A stretch of 64,000 bases of DNA from Pseudoflavonifractor intestinihominis. GTDB lineage: Bacteria > Bacillota > Clostridia > Oscillospirales > Oscillospiraceae. Below the pieces are notes generated by a model. That model ran no database searches. It worked only from the letters and a program-made list of their open reading frames with translations, and was not told the DNA's origin. The translations under genes and the position numbers were made by a program. Where the stretch lies: the NCBI RefSeq assembly GCF_040096055.1, contig NZ_JBBMFK010000003.1, forward strand, positions 134,214 to 198,213, given 5' to 3'. Positions 35,782-43,503 of this stretch are shown here, one piece after another (positions within the stretch are counted from its first letter, which is position 1; every line of letters starts with the position of its first letter).

Positions 35782-36335
35782 AAGGTTTTACCAGAGAGCA
35801 AACCCGCTTTTCCCTCTGCGGACTGAACTGCGGTCTGTGCCCCATGCATCTAGGCGGCTACTGTCCCGGCTGCGGCGGCGGGGCCGGCAATCAGAGCTGC
35901 ACAATCGCCAAGTGCTCTCTGGAGCACGGCGGGGTCCCGTTTTGCTGGGAGTGCCCGGAGTATCCCTGTTCCCGCTATGACGGTTTCGACGACGGGGACT
36001 CCTTTGTGCCCCACCGGAACCGGCGGCAGGACATCGCCCAGGCCCGGGGGATGGGGATGGATGCCTATCTGGCCCAGTTGGAGGAAAAGAAGGCAATTCT
36101 GGAGGAGCTTCTGGCCCATTACAACGATGGCCGACGTAAAACTATCTTCAACATGGCGGTCTACCTCCTACCTCTGGAGGATCTGCGCACTGTGATGGCT
36201 GCTCTGAACAGCCGGCTGGAGCTGGCCGCACAGCCCATCAAGGAGCGGGCCCTTGCCGCCGTGGGACTCCTCCAGGAAGCGGCAGACCGTCAGGGTATCA
36301 GCTTGAAACTGAACAAAAAGCCAAAGACGGGGTAA
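35778..36335 (+). CDS. DUF3795-type cysteine-rich protein
   Basis: 185 residues. The N-terminal half has CGLNCGLCPMH (~14-24), CPGCGGG, CTIAKC and CWECPEYPC clusters of the DUF3795 kind; the C-terminal half is helical (EEKKAILEELL) and ends basic. ATG 35778 overlaps the preceding stop by 4 nt and has AAGGAGG in front. Last gene of the WYL operon. Function unknown; a metal-site role is likely. Confidence 0.8.
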   Translation: MKGFTREQTRFSLCGLNCGLCPMHLGGYCPGCGGGAGNQSCTIAKCSLEHGGVPFCWECPEYPCSRYDGFDDGDSFVPHRNRRQDIAQARGMGMDAYLAQLEEKKAILEELLAHYNDGRRKTIFNMAVYLLPLEDLRTVMAALNSRLELAAQPIKERALAAVGLLQEAADRQGISLKLNKKPKTG

Positions 36336-36491
36336 TCCCATGGTCTTCTCCAAGGTGACAGCCCATTAGCAGCCCAGTTCTTGAAATCGGCACGAATCCT
36401 CAACCGTGTCGTTCTCTTTTGGTCTTTCATCCTCTATGATCATATCAGCAGCTGCAGAGAATCAACCAATCGATCATAAGAGGAGACTATC

Positions 36492-36854
36492 ATGATGAAC
36501 ACGGATAAAATTTTTGCGGAAGCCATTGCCAACGAATACGCCCCCAAGGACACCTCCAAGGTCGTCGCCCTGCGAAAGCTGGACTGGAACGCAAAGCGCC
36601 CGGCCACCATCTTCGCCTATAGTTTCGGCATCGGAGCAGCCCTGGTTCTCGGCCTGGGGATGTGCCTCTCCATGCAGGTGGTCGGCAAGGGCGGCATCCT
36701 GATGACCGGGGCCGGGATCATCCTGGGGATTCTGGGCATCGTGGGCGTGGGCCTGAACTACCCCATCTACAAGAAGCTCTTGCGAACCGGCAAGGAAAAG
36801 TATGCCTTTGAGATCATGCAGCTTGCCCGGGAGATCAGCGAATCGGCGGAGTAA
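36492..36854 (+). CDS. Conserved two-helix membrane protein
   Basis: 120 residues. A charged N-terminus (~1-35) is followed by two helices (~39-62 and ~70-92) and a C-terminal amphipathic helix (KEKYAFEIMQLAREISE). AGGAG lies about 9 nt before the start, and a second ATG follows directly. Unknown function; I recall similar proteins in many Clostridia. It precedes a TetR gene by 17 nt and is likely co-regulated by it. Confidence 0.72.
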   Translation: MMNTDKIFAEAIANEYAPKDTSKVVALRKLDWNAKRPATIFAYSFGIGAALVLGLGMCLSMQVVGKGGILMTGAGIILGILGIVGVGLNYPIYKKLLRTGKEKYAFEIMQLAREISESAE

Positions 36855-36871
36855 CGTGAGGAGGGCGGCAG

Positions 36872-37471
36872 ATGAACAAGTCCGAGAGCAAATACTTTAA
36901 TACCGCCCTGCGAATGGATGAGACCCTCCTTGCTCTGTTGGAGGAGAAAGATCTGGAGTATATCACCGTGAAGGAGCTCTGTCACCGGGCCGGTGTGAAC
37001 CGATCTACCTTCTACCTGCACTATGAGACGATCACTGACCTGGTAAACGAGACCCTGGAGATGGTCATGCGGCGTTTTCTCTCTTACTTCCCTCAGCAGG
37101 AAGAGGAGATCCTCGGCAATCTGGGAAGCCGGGGGCGGGAAGAACTGATCCTGGTCACCCGGGAGTATCTTCTCCCCTATCTCCGCTTCATCCAGGAGAA
37201 TAAAAAGGTCTACCGGGCAGCTTTTCGCAATCCTGCCAGTATGCAGGCCTATACCCGGTACGGGGAGCTGAAGCGTCACATCCTGGGTCCCATTCTGGAG
37301 CGGTTTGAGATTCCGGCTGCCCACCGCCCCTACTACATGGCTTACTATATTGAGGGCATCGCCGCCATTGTCAAAGAGTGGCTGCGTCAGGACTGCAAGG
37401 ATGAGGTGGAGGTGATCGCCGGCATCATTGAGTCCTGTGTGCGGCCCAGGGATGGAAGCGATGAGAAATAA
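36872..37471 (+). CDS. TetR/AcrR family transcriptional regulator
   Basis: 199 residues with an N-terminal TetR helix-turn-helix (YITVKELCHRAGVNRSTFYLHYE, core AGVNRSTFYLHY ~41-52) and a TetR_C_7-like ligand region. It lies between two membrane-protein genes and overlaps the following one, so it probably represses this three-gene unit. The repeated GATCATA (36437-36443, 36472-36478) upstream of the first gene could be its operator. Confidence 0.88.
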   Translation: MNKSESKYFNTALRMDETLLALLEEKDLEYITVKELCHRAGVNRSTFYLHYETITDLVNETLEMVMRRFLSYFPQQEEEILGNLGSRGREELILVTREYLLPYLRFIQENKKVYRAAFRNPASMQAYTRYGELKRHILGPILERFEIPAAHRPYYMAYYIEGIAAIVKEWLRQDCKDEVEVIAGIIESCVRPRDGSDEK

Positions 37472-38159
37472 CGGCAGGGCCGCGCACTTTCTCCGGATGT
37501 GGCGGGAGGATTACATCGGTCAGACCCTCATGAGCGCCGCTGTTTCCTTCAGCATCACAGTGCTCTTTACCCTGTGCCATGGGTATCTGGGCCTTTGCTA
37601 TGGCTCGGTATGGCATGGGAGCATCGGCGTCTTTTACCTCCTGCTCATGGTGATTCGGGGCACGGTCCTTCTCACGGAAAAGCGAAATCGGGCCCGGCCT
37701 GAGGCCGAGCAAAACCGCTGCCGCCGTTGGACATTCCTCATCAGTTCCGCGCTGCTTCTGGTGATGGATCTGGCACTGATTTGGCCCATTTCCATGATGG
37801 TCGTGCTGGACAAGCCCGTATCCATGGGACTGATCCCGGCCATCGCCATGGCGGCCTATACCACCTGGAAGATCACCATGGCCTCCATTCACATGGGACG
37901 GCAGCGGCACAGGGCCAGTGGGAATATTCTGGTGGCGGAGCTGCGAACGGTCAATTTCATTGACGCGCTGGTTGCGATCCTGACGCTGCAAAATACGCTG
38001 ATCATGGTGAACCGGACAACGGCGGACGAAAACGCCATGCTCCCGATGTCCGCTGCTTCCAGTGCCATAATCTATGTGGCGATCGTGTCCATCACTGTGC
38101 AGATGCTGCGAAAGGGTCTGAGACAGACAGGCATCCTCGCTTGTCGGAAGCAAACATAA
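37461..38159 (+). CDS. Multi-pass membrane protein of unknown function
   Basis: 232 residues with about five hydrophobic helices (~24-48, 52-70, 95-125, 160-185, 200-220), joined by short basic loops (LTEKRNRARPEAEQNRCRR). It overlaps the TetR gene by 11 nt. ATG 37461 is chosen for its GGA 4 nt upstream; ATG 37452 is a near-equal alternative. Possibly a transporter-like protein controlled by the TetR regulator. No family recognised. Confidence 0.65.
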   Translation: MRNNGRAAHFLRMWREDYIGQTLMSAAVSFSITVLFTLCHGYLGLCYGSVWHGSIGVFYLLLMVIRGTVLLTEKRNRARPEAEQNRCRRWTFLISSALLLVMDLALIWPISMMVVLDKPVSMGLIPAIAMAAYTTWKITMASIHMGRQRHRASGNILVAELRTVNFIDALVAILTLQNTLIMVNRTTADENAMLPMSAASSAIIYVAIVSITVQMLRKGLRQTGILACRKQT

Positions 38160-38210
38160 AATCTCCCATGCTGTGTTTATCCAGAGAATAACACAGCATG
38201 GGAGATTTGT
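38158..38210. terminator. Bidirectional terminator between the TetR unit and the MerR gene
   Basis: AAATCTCCCATGCTGTGTT and its complement (38190-38207) around an internal loop, with TTTG-TTT on the plus exit. Confidence 0.85.
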
Positions 38211-38256
38211 TTCTATGGGCCGCTCACTAGGTGTGGGCCAGGGTCTGCATCCATGT

Positions 38257-39015
38257 TTACTTCACCCAGTGGATGACAGCGTCCCGCAGGAAGCGGGCGC
38301 AGCCGGGCACCTGTTTGTCGTAGTAGGCGGTGAACCGCTGGTCCATCACATAGAGCTCTGCGATCCCCCGGTGTTTGGCCGGATCGTATTGGTTCCCGGT
38401 GATGGTGAGCCACCGGCGGTGGAGGGCGGTGATTTCCTTGCCCTCCTCGCTCTCCGGGGACAGCCCGGCCCGGACGGCAGCCTCCAGCCGCTCCTGGATC
38501 TCCCGACCCAGATCCGTCCACTCCCGGTACTGCGCCTGGGTCAGGTTCATCACCGCGGCGTTGGCCTCGTCCACCTCTTGGTCGCCGTACTTGGAGCGGA
38601 TCTCCGCTCCGTAAACTTCCTCGTTATGGGCCACCGTGCGCTGCTTGAACGCCTCAAATTTCTGCTCGTCGCTCATGATCTCGTTCCTTTCTTCCGCTCC
38701 GATGGTGTCTTTCACCGACCGGATGAGCTGTTCCAGCCGCTCCCGCTCCGCCTCCAAAGCGGCCAGGTGGCGTTTCAGAGCGGCCAGACGGTCAAAGGAG
38801 GGATCGTCCAGACATTCCTTGATGCGGGCCAGCTCCACCCCGAGGGCCCGGTAATAGAGTATGTCCTGCAGCCGGTCCACCTCCGCCCCGCCGTAGTAGC
38901 GGTAGCCGCTCTCCGCCACCCGGCTGGGTTTCAGCAGGCCGATCTGGTCGTACCAGCGCAGGGTGCGGGTGGTCACCCCGGACAGGCGCGACAGCTGCTG
39001 AATGGAATACTCCAT
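38257..39015 (-). CDS. MerR-family regulator with TipAS antibiotic-recognition domain
   Basis: 252 residues: MerR winged helix (~1-70; LSRLSGVTTRTLRWYDQIGL), dimer coiled coil (~75-115) and TipAS domain (~130-252; YREWTDLGREI, AVRAGLSPES, HRRWLTITGNQYDP) that binds thiopeptide-type drugs in TipA. Start ATG 39015 lies 7 nt after GGGAGGG. Its own promoter has the 19-bp spacer and central dyad typical of MerR activation, so it likely activates itself when ligand binds. Confidence 0.9.
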   Translation of the reverse strand: MEYSIQQLSRLSGVTTRTLRWYDQIGLLKPSRVAESGYRYYGGAEVDRLQDILYYRALGVELARIKECLDDPSFDRLAALKRHLAALEAERERLEQLIRSVKDTIGAEERNEIMSDEQKFEAFKQRTVAHNEEVYGAEIRSKYGDQEVDEANAAVMNLTQAQYREWTDLGREIQERLEAAVRAGLSPESEEGKEITALHRRWLTITGNQYDPAKHRGIAELYVMDQRFTAYYDKQVPGCARFLRDAVIHWVK

Positions 39016-39035
39016 GGACATCCCTCCCTGAGGAT

Positions 39036-39066
39036 AGGGTACCAGTTGACGGAGCGTCAAAGTCAA
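39036..39066 (-). promoter_or_regulatory. MerR-type promoter with 19-bp spacer and operator dyad
   Basis: Minus strand TTGACT (39066-39061), 19-nt spacer, TACCCT (39041-39036). Inside the spacer lies the perfect dyad TTGACGCTCCGTCAA (39060-39046). Long spacer plus dyad is the signature of promoters that MerR proteins untwist. Confidence 0.8.
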
Positions 39067-39075
39067 GGGGAAATT

Positions 39076-39693
39076 TCAAATTTTTCGAATTTCCCGCTGG
39101 AGCCGCTCCAAAAATTCCGCTGCCGGGATGCCGTCCATCTGGGTGTGGTGAAATTGGAAGGACACAGGCAGGGTAGCCCGCAGCCACTTTTTCCGGTACT
39201 TGCCCCAAATGAGGAAGGGATTATTGTAGCATCCGGCGTAGATGTTCACCGCGCCGTCGATCTCATACCCTGCCAGAGCGGAAGTGCCGATCACCATATA
39301 GTCCTCGCCCAGCTCATAGCTCTCCCCGCTCTCCCGGACCTGCCCAGTGAGGTCCAGATAGTCCCGGTTGAACTGCTCCAGATCGGAGGAGACGGGGATG
39401 TCGCAGGTGGCGATGCCGCCGTCTCGGGTGGCTATCACCGTATTGACGGCCAGACGGTCATACTGCATCAGTTTGTCTCCCACCGGCAGCAGGTAGAAGT
39501 CCTCCATCTCCGCCGCCGCCTTTCCGATGCACCAGCACAGGAGCATATTGAATTTGTAACCCCGCTTCCGGCTCAGGCGCACCAGGGCCGTCACATCCAA
39601 GGTCTTTATCAGGGTCACCATGGGCATGGGAGCCTTCATCCAGAGCTGGAAGGCCAGGGCCCGGGAGGTGCTTTGGGGATCTACTTCTTTCAT
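39076..39693 (-). CDS. CatA-like O-acetyltransferase
   Basis: 205 residues, close to the ~210-220 of chloramphenicol acetyltransferases. The catalytic histidine motif SFQFHHTQMDGIPAAEF (~181-197) with the H-H-xx-x-D-G pattern is intact, and the ALAFQLWMKAPMPMV start fits the CatA-like family. ATG 39693 follows GGAGA. Whether chloramphenicol is a substrate cannot be told; these divergent relatives often are not resistance enzymes. It sits upstream of and in line with the MerR/TipAS gene (60-nt gap). Confidence 0.83.
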   Translation of the reverse strand: MKEVDPQSTSRALAFQLWMKAPMPMVTLIKTLDVTALVRLSRKRGYKFNMLLCWCIGKAAAEMEDFYLLPVGDKLMQYDRLAVNTVIATRDGGIATCDIPVSSDLEQFNRDYLDLTGQVRESGESYELGEDYMVIGTSALAGYEIDGAVNIYAGCYNNPFLIWGKYRKKWLRATLPVSFQFHHTQMDGIPAAEFLERLQREIRKI

Positions 39694-39750
39694 ATGGTTC
39701 TCCATTCTGTTTGTCAAATCCGGTTCGATTGGCCGCAGTAAGTATCCCTT

Positions 39751-39779
39751 ATCATAGCATAGCTCCTCATTGTGGGCAA
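39751..39779 (-). promoter_or_regulatory. Candidate promoter of the CatA-like gene
   Basis: Minus strand TTGCCC (39779-39774), 17-nt spacer, TATGAT (39756-39751). Confidence 0.5.
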
Positions 39780-39809
39780 CCGATCCCCATGTTCCAAAGC
39801 CAGAACTTA

Positions 39810-39818
39810 TGGTATAAT
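39810..39818 (+). promoter_or_regulatory. Extended -10 promoter of the flavin reductase gene
   Basis: TGGTATAAT (39810-39818) with no good -35, 25 nt before the start codon. Confidence 0.55.
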
Positions 39819-39842
39819 GGGACAAAACAAGGAGGGATTGCT

Positions 39843-40403
39843 ATGCGCAAGAATTTTGGAGCCAAGCCCTGGACCTATCCCCAGCCAGTTTTTATCCTGG
39901 CTACCTACAATGAAGACGGCACCCCCGACGCCATGAACGCTGCCTGGGGCGGCATCAGCGAGGACAAGGAGCTGAGCATGTGCATCAGCGAAGGCCATAA
40001 AACCACCGCCAACATCCTGGTCCGCAAGGCATTTACCGTGAGCATGGCCACGGCAGAGCAGGCGGTGGCCTGCGACTATGTGGGCATCGAGTCCGGCAAC
40101 CAAGTGGCGGACAAGGTGGCAAAGGCCGGCTGGCACACCACCAAGTCGGAATTTGTGGACGCCCCCCTCATTGATGAGCTTCCCATGGCGGTGGAGTGCC
40201 GTCTGGTGAGCTATGACCCGGAGAGCTGCCGTCTGGTGGGCGAGATTGTCAATGTGAGCGCCGACGAGTCCGTTCTGGATGAAGCCGGAAAGATCGACCC
40301 GGACAAGCTGCGCCCCATCACCTTTGACCCCATCCACAACGCATACCGGGTTCTGGGCGAGAAGGTAGGCAACGCCTTCCACGACGGCGCCAAGCTGAAA
40401 TAA
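39843..40403 (+). CDS. Flavin reductase family protein (FMN-binding split barrel)
   Basis: 186 residues of the flavin_reduct fold: FGAKPWTYPQPVFILATYNEDGTPDAMNAAWGG-type opening (split: KPWTYPQPVFIL, ATYNEDGTPDAMNAAW), RKAFTVSM and CDYVGIESGNQVADK. It binds FMN and likely reduces flavin or an electron acceptor with NAD(P)H. ATG 39843 has AAGGAGGG 8 nt upstream. Monocistronic with its own terminator. Confidence 0.9.
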   Translation: MRKNFGAKPWTYPQPVFILATYNEDGTPDAMNAAWGGISEDKELSMCISEGHKTTANILVRKAFTVSMATAEQAVACDYVGIESGNQVADKVAKAGWHTTKSEFVDAPLIDELPMAVECRLVSYDPESCRLVGEIVNVSADESVLDEAGKIDPDKLRPITFDPIHNAYRVLGEKVGNAFHDGAKLK

Positions 40404-40427
40404 TTGCCTGATTTATTCCAGACGTGA

Positions 40428-40466
40428 ATGAGGGACGGAGGTGTAACCTCCGCCCCTCATTTGTTT
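40428..40466 (+). terminator. Terminator of the flavin reductase gene
   Basis: AATGAGGG-x-GGAGGT/ACCTCCG-CCCTCATT stem with one mismatch, then TGTTTT. Confidence 0.8.
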
Positions 40467-40476
40467 TGACAGCAGA

Positions 40477-40760
40477 TTATTGCCGGTCCTTCTTCTGCCG
40501 CTTGCGGAAGTTCTCCTCGATGGCGTCCTTCCAGTGCTCATCCAGGGGCGCGCTGCACCGGACGGCCCACCACCTCGTAGTTGAAGCGGGTGCCCTGGCT
40601 GTCACAGGTAGTTCGCCGCCCGGCAGGGCACGACCCCCAGGTGGCCCGCCGTCTCCACCGCGTCAATGTTGGTCCCAGAAAGAGAAACTCCCAGCCGTAC
40701 TTGTCCTTCTGGCGCCGGATCATCTCCTTTACCTTTCGGGCTGAATAGCGATGGCCGGTG
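40477..40760 (-). pseudogene. Broken 3' half of a vWA-domain gene (paralog of 48673-49323)
   Basis: Read on the minus strand this encodes RYSARKVKEMIRRQKDKYGW, then EFLFLG, and later DEHWKDAIEENFRKRQKK, which align directly with the C-terminal ~100 residues of the intact vWA protein at 48673-49323. Several small deletions between (for example the lost ANIDAVETAGRMG frame and the GEAVAAVRC segment) shift the frame. The first half, including the MIDAS DxSxS, is missing and replaced by helicase-derived sequence. DNA similarity to the intact gene is clear along the stretch. Confidence 0.85.
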
Positions 40761-41046
40761 TTGTCTACGAATTCAAACACCATCAGGCTCTCCTTGCCGG
40801 GGAACAGCCGCACGCCACAGTCCAGCTGCTGGGTATAGCGCACCTTGGACATGGTGGGCCGGGCCAGGAACAGCGTCCGTTTGCCAAATCACTTGGCATC
40901 CATAGCAGCGGTCACCGTCTTGCCGGTGGCGTGAAGGGGGACTGGGAGTAGAGATAGCCGGCTTTCTCACCGCCGAAGGTGCCGGAAAACAGTTCGATGA
41001 ACAGATCTTCGGCACTGCTGCCGGAGGCGGAGCGGCAGGTGGGCAT
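40756..41046 (-). pseudogene. Decayed fragment of a DEAD/DEAH-type helicase
   Basis: Minus-strand frames give LFIELFSGTFGGEKAGYL, then after a frameshift near 40930 TGKTVTAAMDAK (a Walker A remnant), a TGA stop (40891-40889), FGKRTLFLARPT and finally GKESLMVFEFVDN. Order and spacing match the N-terminal motor part of restriction-type or orphan helicases. The sequence runs directly into the vWA fragment at ~40758. At least one frameshift and one stop, plus the missing remainder, make it nonfunctional. Confidence 0.7.
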
Positions 41047-41051
41047 GGAGG

Positions 41052-41402
41052 TCACCTCTGTTTTCTGTTAAAGTATGTATCTGTGATTTTCCCGAGATCC
41101 GCTAATCTGGACTCAATGGCTCCTCTGCTTCTGCCGTGTTCCTTGGCAATCGCAGAAGTCGTCATTCCCGAATCAAATTCGTCCAGTAATTTTTCTTCCT
41201 CAATATCTGTCCAAGGTTTTCCTGCGTTGCGAGGCAGGCTTTTCTTTCGGGATGCTGAAGGGATCACATTCAAAATTTCATGAAAAGCCCGTATCATTTC
41301 AGGCTGATTGCATACATGATTTCGCGGTAAAAGTTCTCCAGTGAAGGGGTCGATGCCGTCAGCCAAAGCAGATAATAGTTCTTTTGCTCTTGCAATATCC
41401 AT
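41052..41402 (-). CDS. Small protein with C-terminal Myb/SANT-like helix-turn-helix
   Basis: 116 residues. The N-terminus is MDIARAKELLSALADGIDPF and the C-terminal half KPWTDIEEEKLLDEFDSG followed by SAIAKEHGRSRGAIESRLADL resembles a SANT/Myb-like DNA-binding module. It sits between the helicase fragment and the MazG-like remnant, and I recall such proteins as companions of that helicase type. It is itself intact, with AAGGAGG 10 nt before the ATG. Base composition falls compared with neighbours. Function unknown. Confidence 0.68.
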   Translation of the reverse strand: MDIARAKELLSALADGIDPFTGELLPRNHVCNQPEMIRAFHEILNVIPSASRKKSLPRNAGKPWTDIEEEKLLDEFDSGMTTSAIAKEHGRSRGAIESRLADLGKITDTYFNRKQR

Positions 41403-41570
41403 TCAGCAATCCTCCTTTACTTCTCTCAAAAGGGCCTTTTTCTCAAATCCATCCCCGTTTGGCGTCCTTGTCCGCCCGCAGCTGCTCCAGTTCTTCCAGC
41501 ATCCAGCCGCAGGCTTTCACGACAGCTTGCATGATCTCCGGAATGCGGTCACGCACCACCTTGTGACAGG
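41403..41570 (-). pseudogene. Remnant of a MazG-like/phosphoribosyl-ATP pyrophosphohydrolase gene
   Basis: Minus-strand frames contain HKVVRDRIPEIMQA (the N-terminal KLVRDKIPEII motif of this family), then EELEQLRADKDAKRG and, after a frameshift, GFEKKALLREVKEDC, its usual C-terminus. The middle part with the EExxE metal site is deleted. The remnant's final stop abuts the ATG of the downstream gene. Confidence 0.7.
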
Positions 41571-41572
41571 CT

Positions 41573-41665
41573 TTAGTAGGCCTCTTTTATCCTCCTCAAG
41601 ATCTCCACATCTGCCGGACAAAACGCATACTGATCAATTTCGTTCACCGTGATCCAAGCGTTCAT
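41573..41665 (-). pseudogene. 30-codon fragment, probably a truncated gene start
   Basis: Reads MNAWITVNEIDQYAFCPADV and continues to EAY before a TAA. It looks like the conserved start of a larger gene cut short by the decay that removed most of its neighbour. I cannot name the family. Confidence 0.4.
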
Positions 41666-41687
41666 TATCATAATTATTTAGCCCTTA

Positions 41688-42386
41688 TCATACCAAAAAC
41701 TCGATTGGTTTCTTCTCCATCAATCCATTTTTATATCGAATTTCAAATGCCTTTGCGGAAGAATTACTTTTTATAAAATACTGATTACCATTGTTTTCAA
41801 CAAATGCAGTATCGTTCTCCATAGCCAAACCGGTCAGCTTCTTTTCTTTCAGCATACTATCGAATGACTCACGCCCAGCCTCGTTGTAATGAGGACAAAA
41901 AGCGTAATCAAAAAAGTTTAACATTCCATCTGCCCAAGAATAATGACAATCCTCATTGCCGTGGAAAGAATCGCTATCGCTATGACCGCAATTAAACCAA
42001 CAAATCGCACCGGCACTTAGACCAGTCAGCACAGCGGCATCTTTTCTATATATTTCTTTCAGTTTTTCATCTAATCCATGCTGTTTCCAAACAAGCATCA
42101 TAGAAACGGCATCGCCGCCGCCAACATAAACAATATCAGCCCACGACAATAGAATATCAATATCCTCATTTCTATACGATTTCGTTACCAAACAAAGGCT
42201 TTTTACTTGACAACCGAGATTTTTATATTCCTTTTCGATTGAAGCGATATATCCATCGGCATCTCTGCTTGCAGTTCCTACAAACAAAACATTCGGATTG
42301 GTTTTACCCGATAATTTGATTGCATGAAGATTCAGCGGTCTTGTTGAACTCAAATCACCGCCCGATATTGCAACAATTCTTCCCAT
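41688..42386 (-). CDS. Peptidase E / S51-family serine peptidase
   Basis: 232 residues with the nucleophile motif LTGLSAGAICWF (Ser ~124), the preceding VYVGGGDAVSMMLVW (~86-100) and the SGGDLSSTRPLN start, all characteristic of S51 dipeptidase E-like enzymes; Asp-Xaa dipeptide cleavage is the family activity. The gene is conspicuously AT-rich against a GC-rich background, with many AAA, ATA and TTT codons, which suggests recent transfer. The 271 nt upstream (42387-42657) are also AT-rich and hold no gene I can see. Confidence 0.85.
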   Translation of the reverse strand: MGRIVAISGGDLSSTRPLNLHAIKLSGKTNPNVLFVGTASRDADGYIASIEKEYKNLGCQVKSLCLVTKSYRNEDIDILLSWADIVYVGGGDAVSMMLVWKQHGLDEKLKEIYRKDAAVLTGLSAGAICWFNCGHSDSDSFHGNEDCHYSWADGMLNFFDYAFCPHYNEAGRESFDSMLKEKKLTGLAMENDTAFVENNGNQYFIKSNSSAKAFEIRYKNGLMEKKPIEFLV

Positions 42387-42657
42387 TTTCCGTTTTTCTC
42401 CCTATTGTCTTGATATTTGAACTCGCTTATCCTCTATATGTGCAAATTCCGTATTTTCAATATAATCCCCGTTCTCGTCCGTGAAACAGGCATTATGTAT
42501 TTCACTCTTCCTATATTCTTTTTGCGGATGTATATTGTAATGTAATTAGTATAACTGGAATTCCAAGATCCAACAAGGACTTGTTGGAAAATATCAACAA
42601 AGCTGTCCAGCTCTGATGATGACTCTCTGTGTAGCCCCCTGTCAAAATAGAAAGCGG

Positions 42658-43344
42658 ATGATTCAAGCTATGTATACCTTCTCAACTAAGGGCAAAACGA
42701 TATCCATTTTTCCAAGTCTTGAAGCAACTGTGCCTATTATCTATCTCAACACCTTCTCTGACGAGGGCCAGAAGGTATATGAGTCCGCACAGGCTGCCGG
42801 CTGCCCACCGTTCACATTGGTGGCGATCAGTGATCTGGACTGGAACCACGACATGGTGCCCTGGGACAGTCCGCCTGCCTTCAAAAATGCCCAGCCCTGC
42901 ACCGGCGGCGCGGACGACTATCTGTGGCTTCTGGCCGAAGAGATTATTCCAGCAGCAGAGAAAGAGATTACCGGAGTCCCTCGTTGGCGAGGGATCGCCG
43001 GGTACTCTCTGGCAGGGCTGTTTGCGCTGTATTCCATCTACCAGACGGACCTGTTTTCCCGTGTGGGCAGCATGTCCGGCTCTCTCTGGTTCCCCGGAAT
43101 GAAGGAGTACATCTTCTCCCATGAGCCGAAGAGTCGACCGGAGCACATGTACTTCTCCCTTGGAGACAAGGAGAGCAAAACCCGCAATCCTGTTCTGAAA
43201 AGTGTCCGACAGAACACAGAGGAGATTCATGCTTTCTATCAAGGTAAGGGTATTGATACAGTGTTCCAGCTGAATCCAGGCAATCACTACAACCATGCTG
43301 TAGCGCGCACCGCCGCAGGCCTTTGTTGGCTCCTGAGCAAGTGA
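42658..43344 (+). CDS. Alpha/beta-hydrolase, putative esterase family
   Basis: About 228 residues. The nucleophile elbow is AGYSLAGLFALY (Ser ~118), the acid is likely in YFSLGDKES and the histidine in LNPGNHYNHAVART, so the catalytic triad is complete. The fold resembles enterochelin-esterase/IroE-like hydrolases that act on small esters or siderophores. The start is uncertain: ATG 42658 or 42670, neither with a strong ribosome site. It stands alone between AT-rich and decayed sequence. Confidence 0.78.
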   Translation: MIQAMYTFSTKGKTISIFPSLEATVPIIYLNTFSDEGQKVYESAQAAGCPPFTLVAISDLDWNHDMVPWDSPPAFKNAQPCTGGADDYLWLLAEEIIPAAEKEITGVPRWRGIAGYSLAGLFALYSIYQTDLFSRVGSMSGSLWFPGMKEYIFSHEPKSRPEHMYFSLGDKESKTRNPVLKSVRQNTEEIHAFYQGKGIDTVFQLNPGNHYNHAVARTAAGLCWLLSK

Positions 43345-43503
43345 GGTAAGTTCTCCTGTCGCCGGGCCGGTAATTTTTGTTTAGACGTGTTAAAAATTGA
43401 TATGCCTGACTTGAAAAAATACCTTGCGGAGAACGGTTTCTGGGATTTCATTGATGTAAGTTCTAAGGGCGTTTTTCCTATCTTGCGAAAGGAGTCAAAG
43501 CGT

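Noticed and set aside
39076..39693. Functional chloramphenicol resistance gene
   Set aside because: The catalytic histidine is present, but it belongs to the divergent CatA-like group, for which resistance is not assumed.
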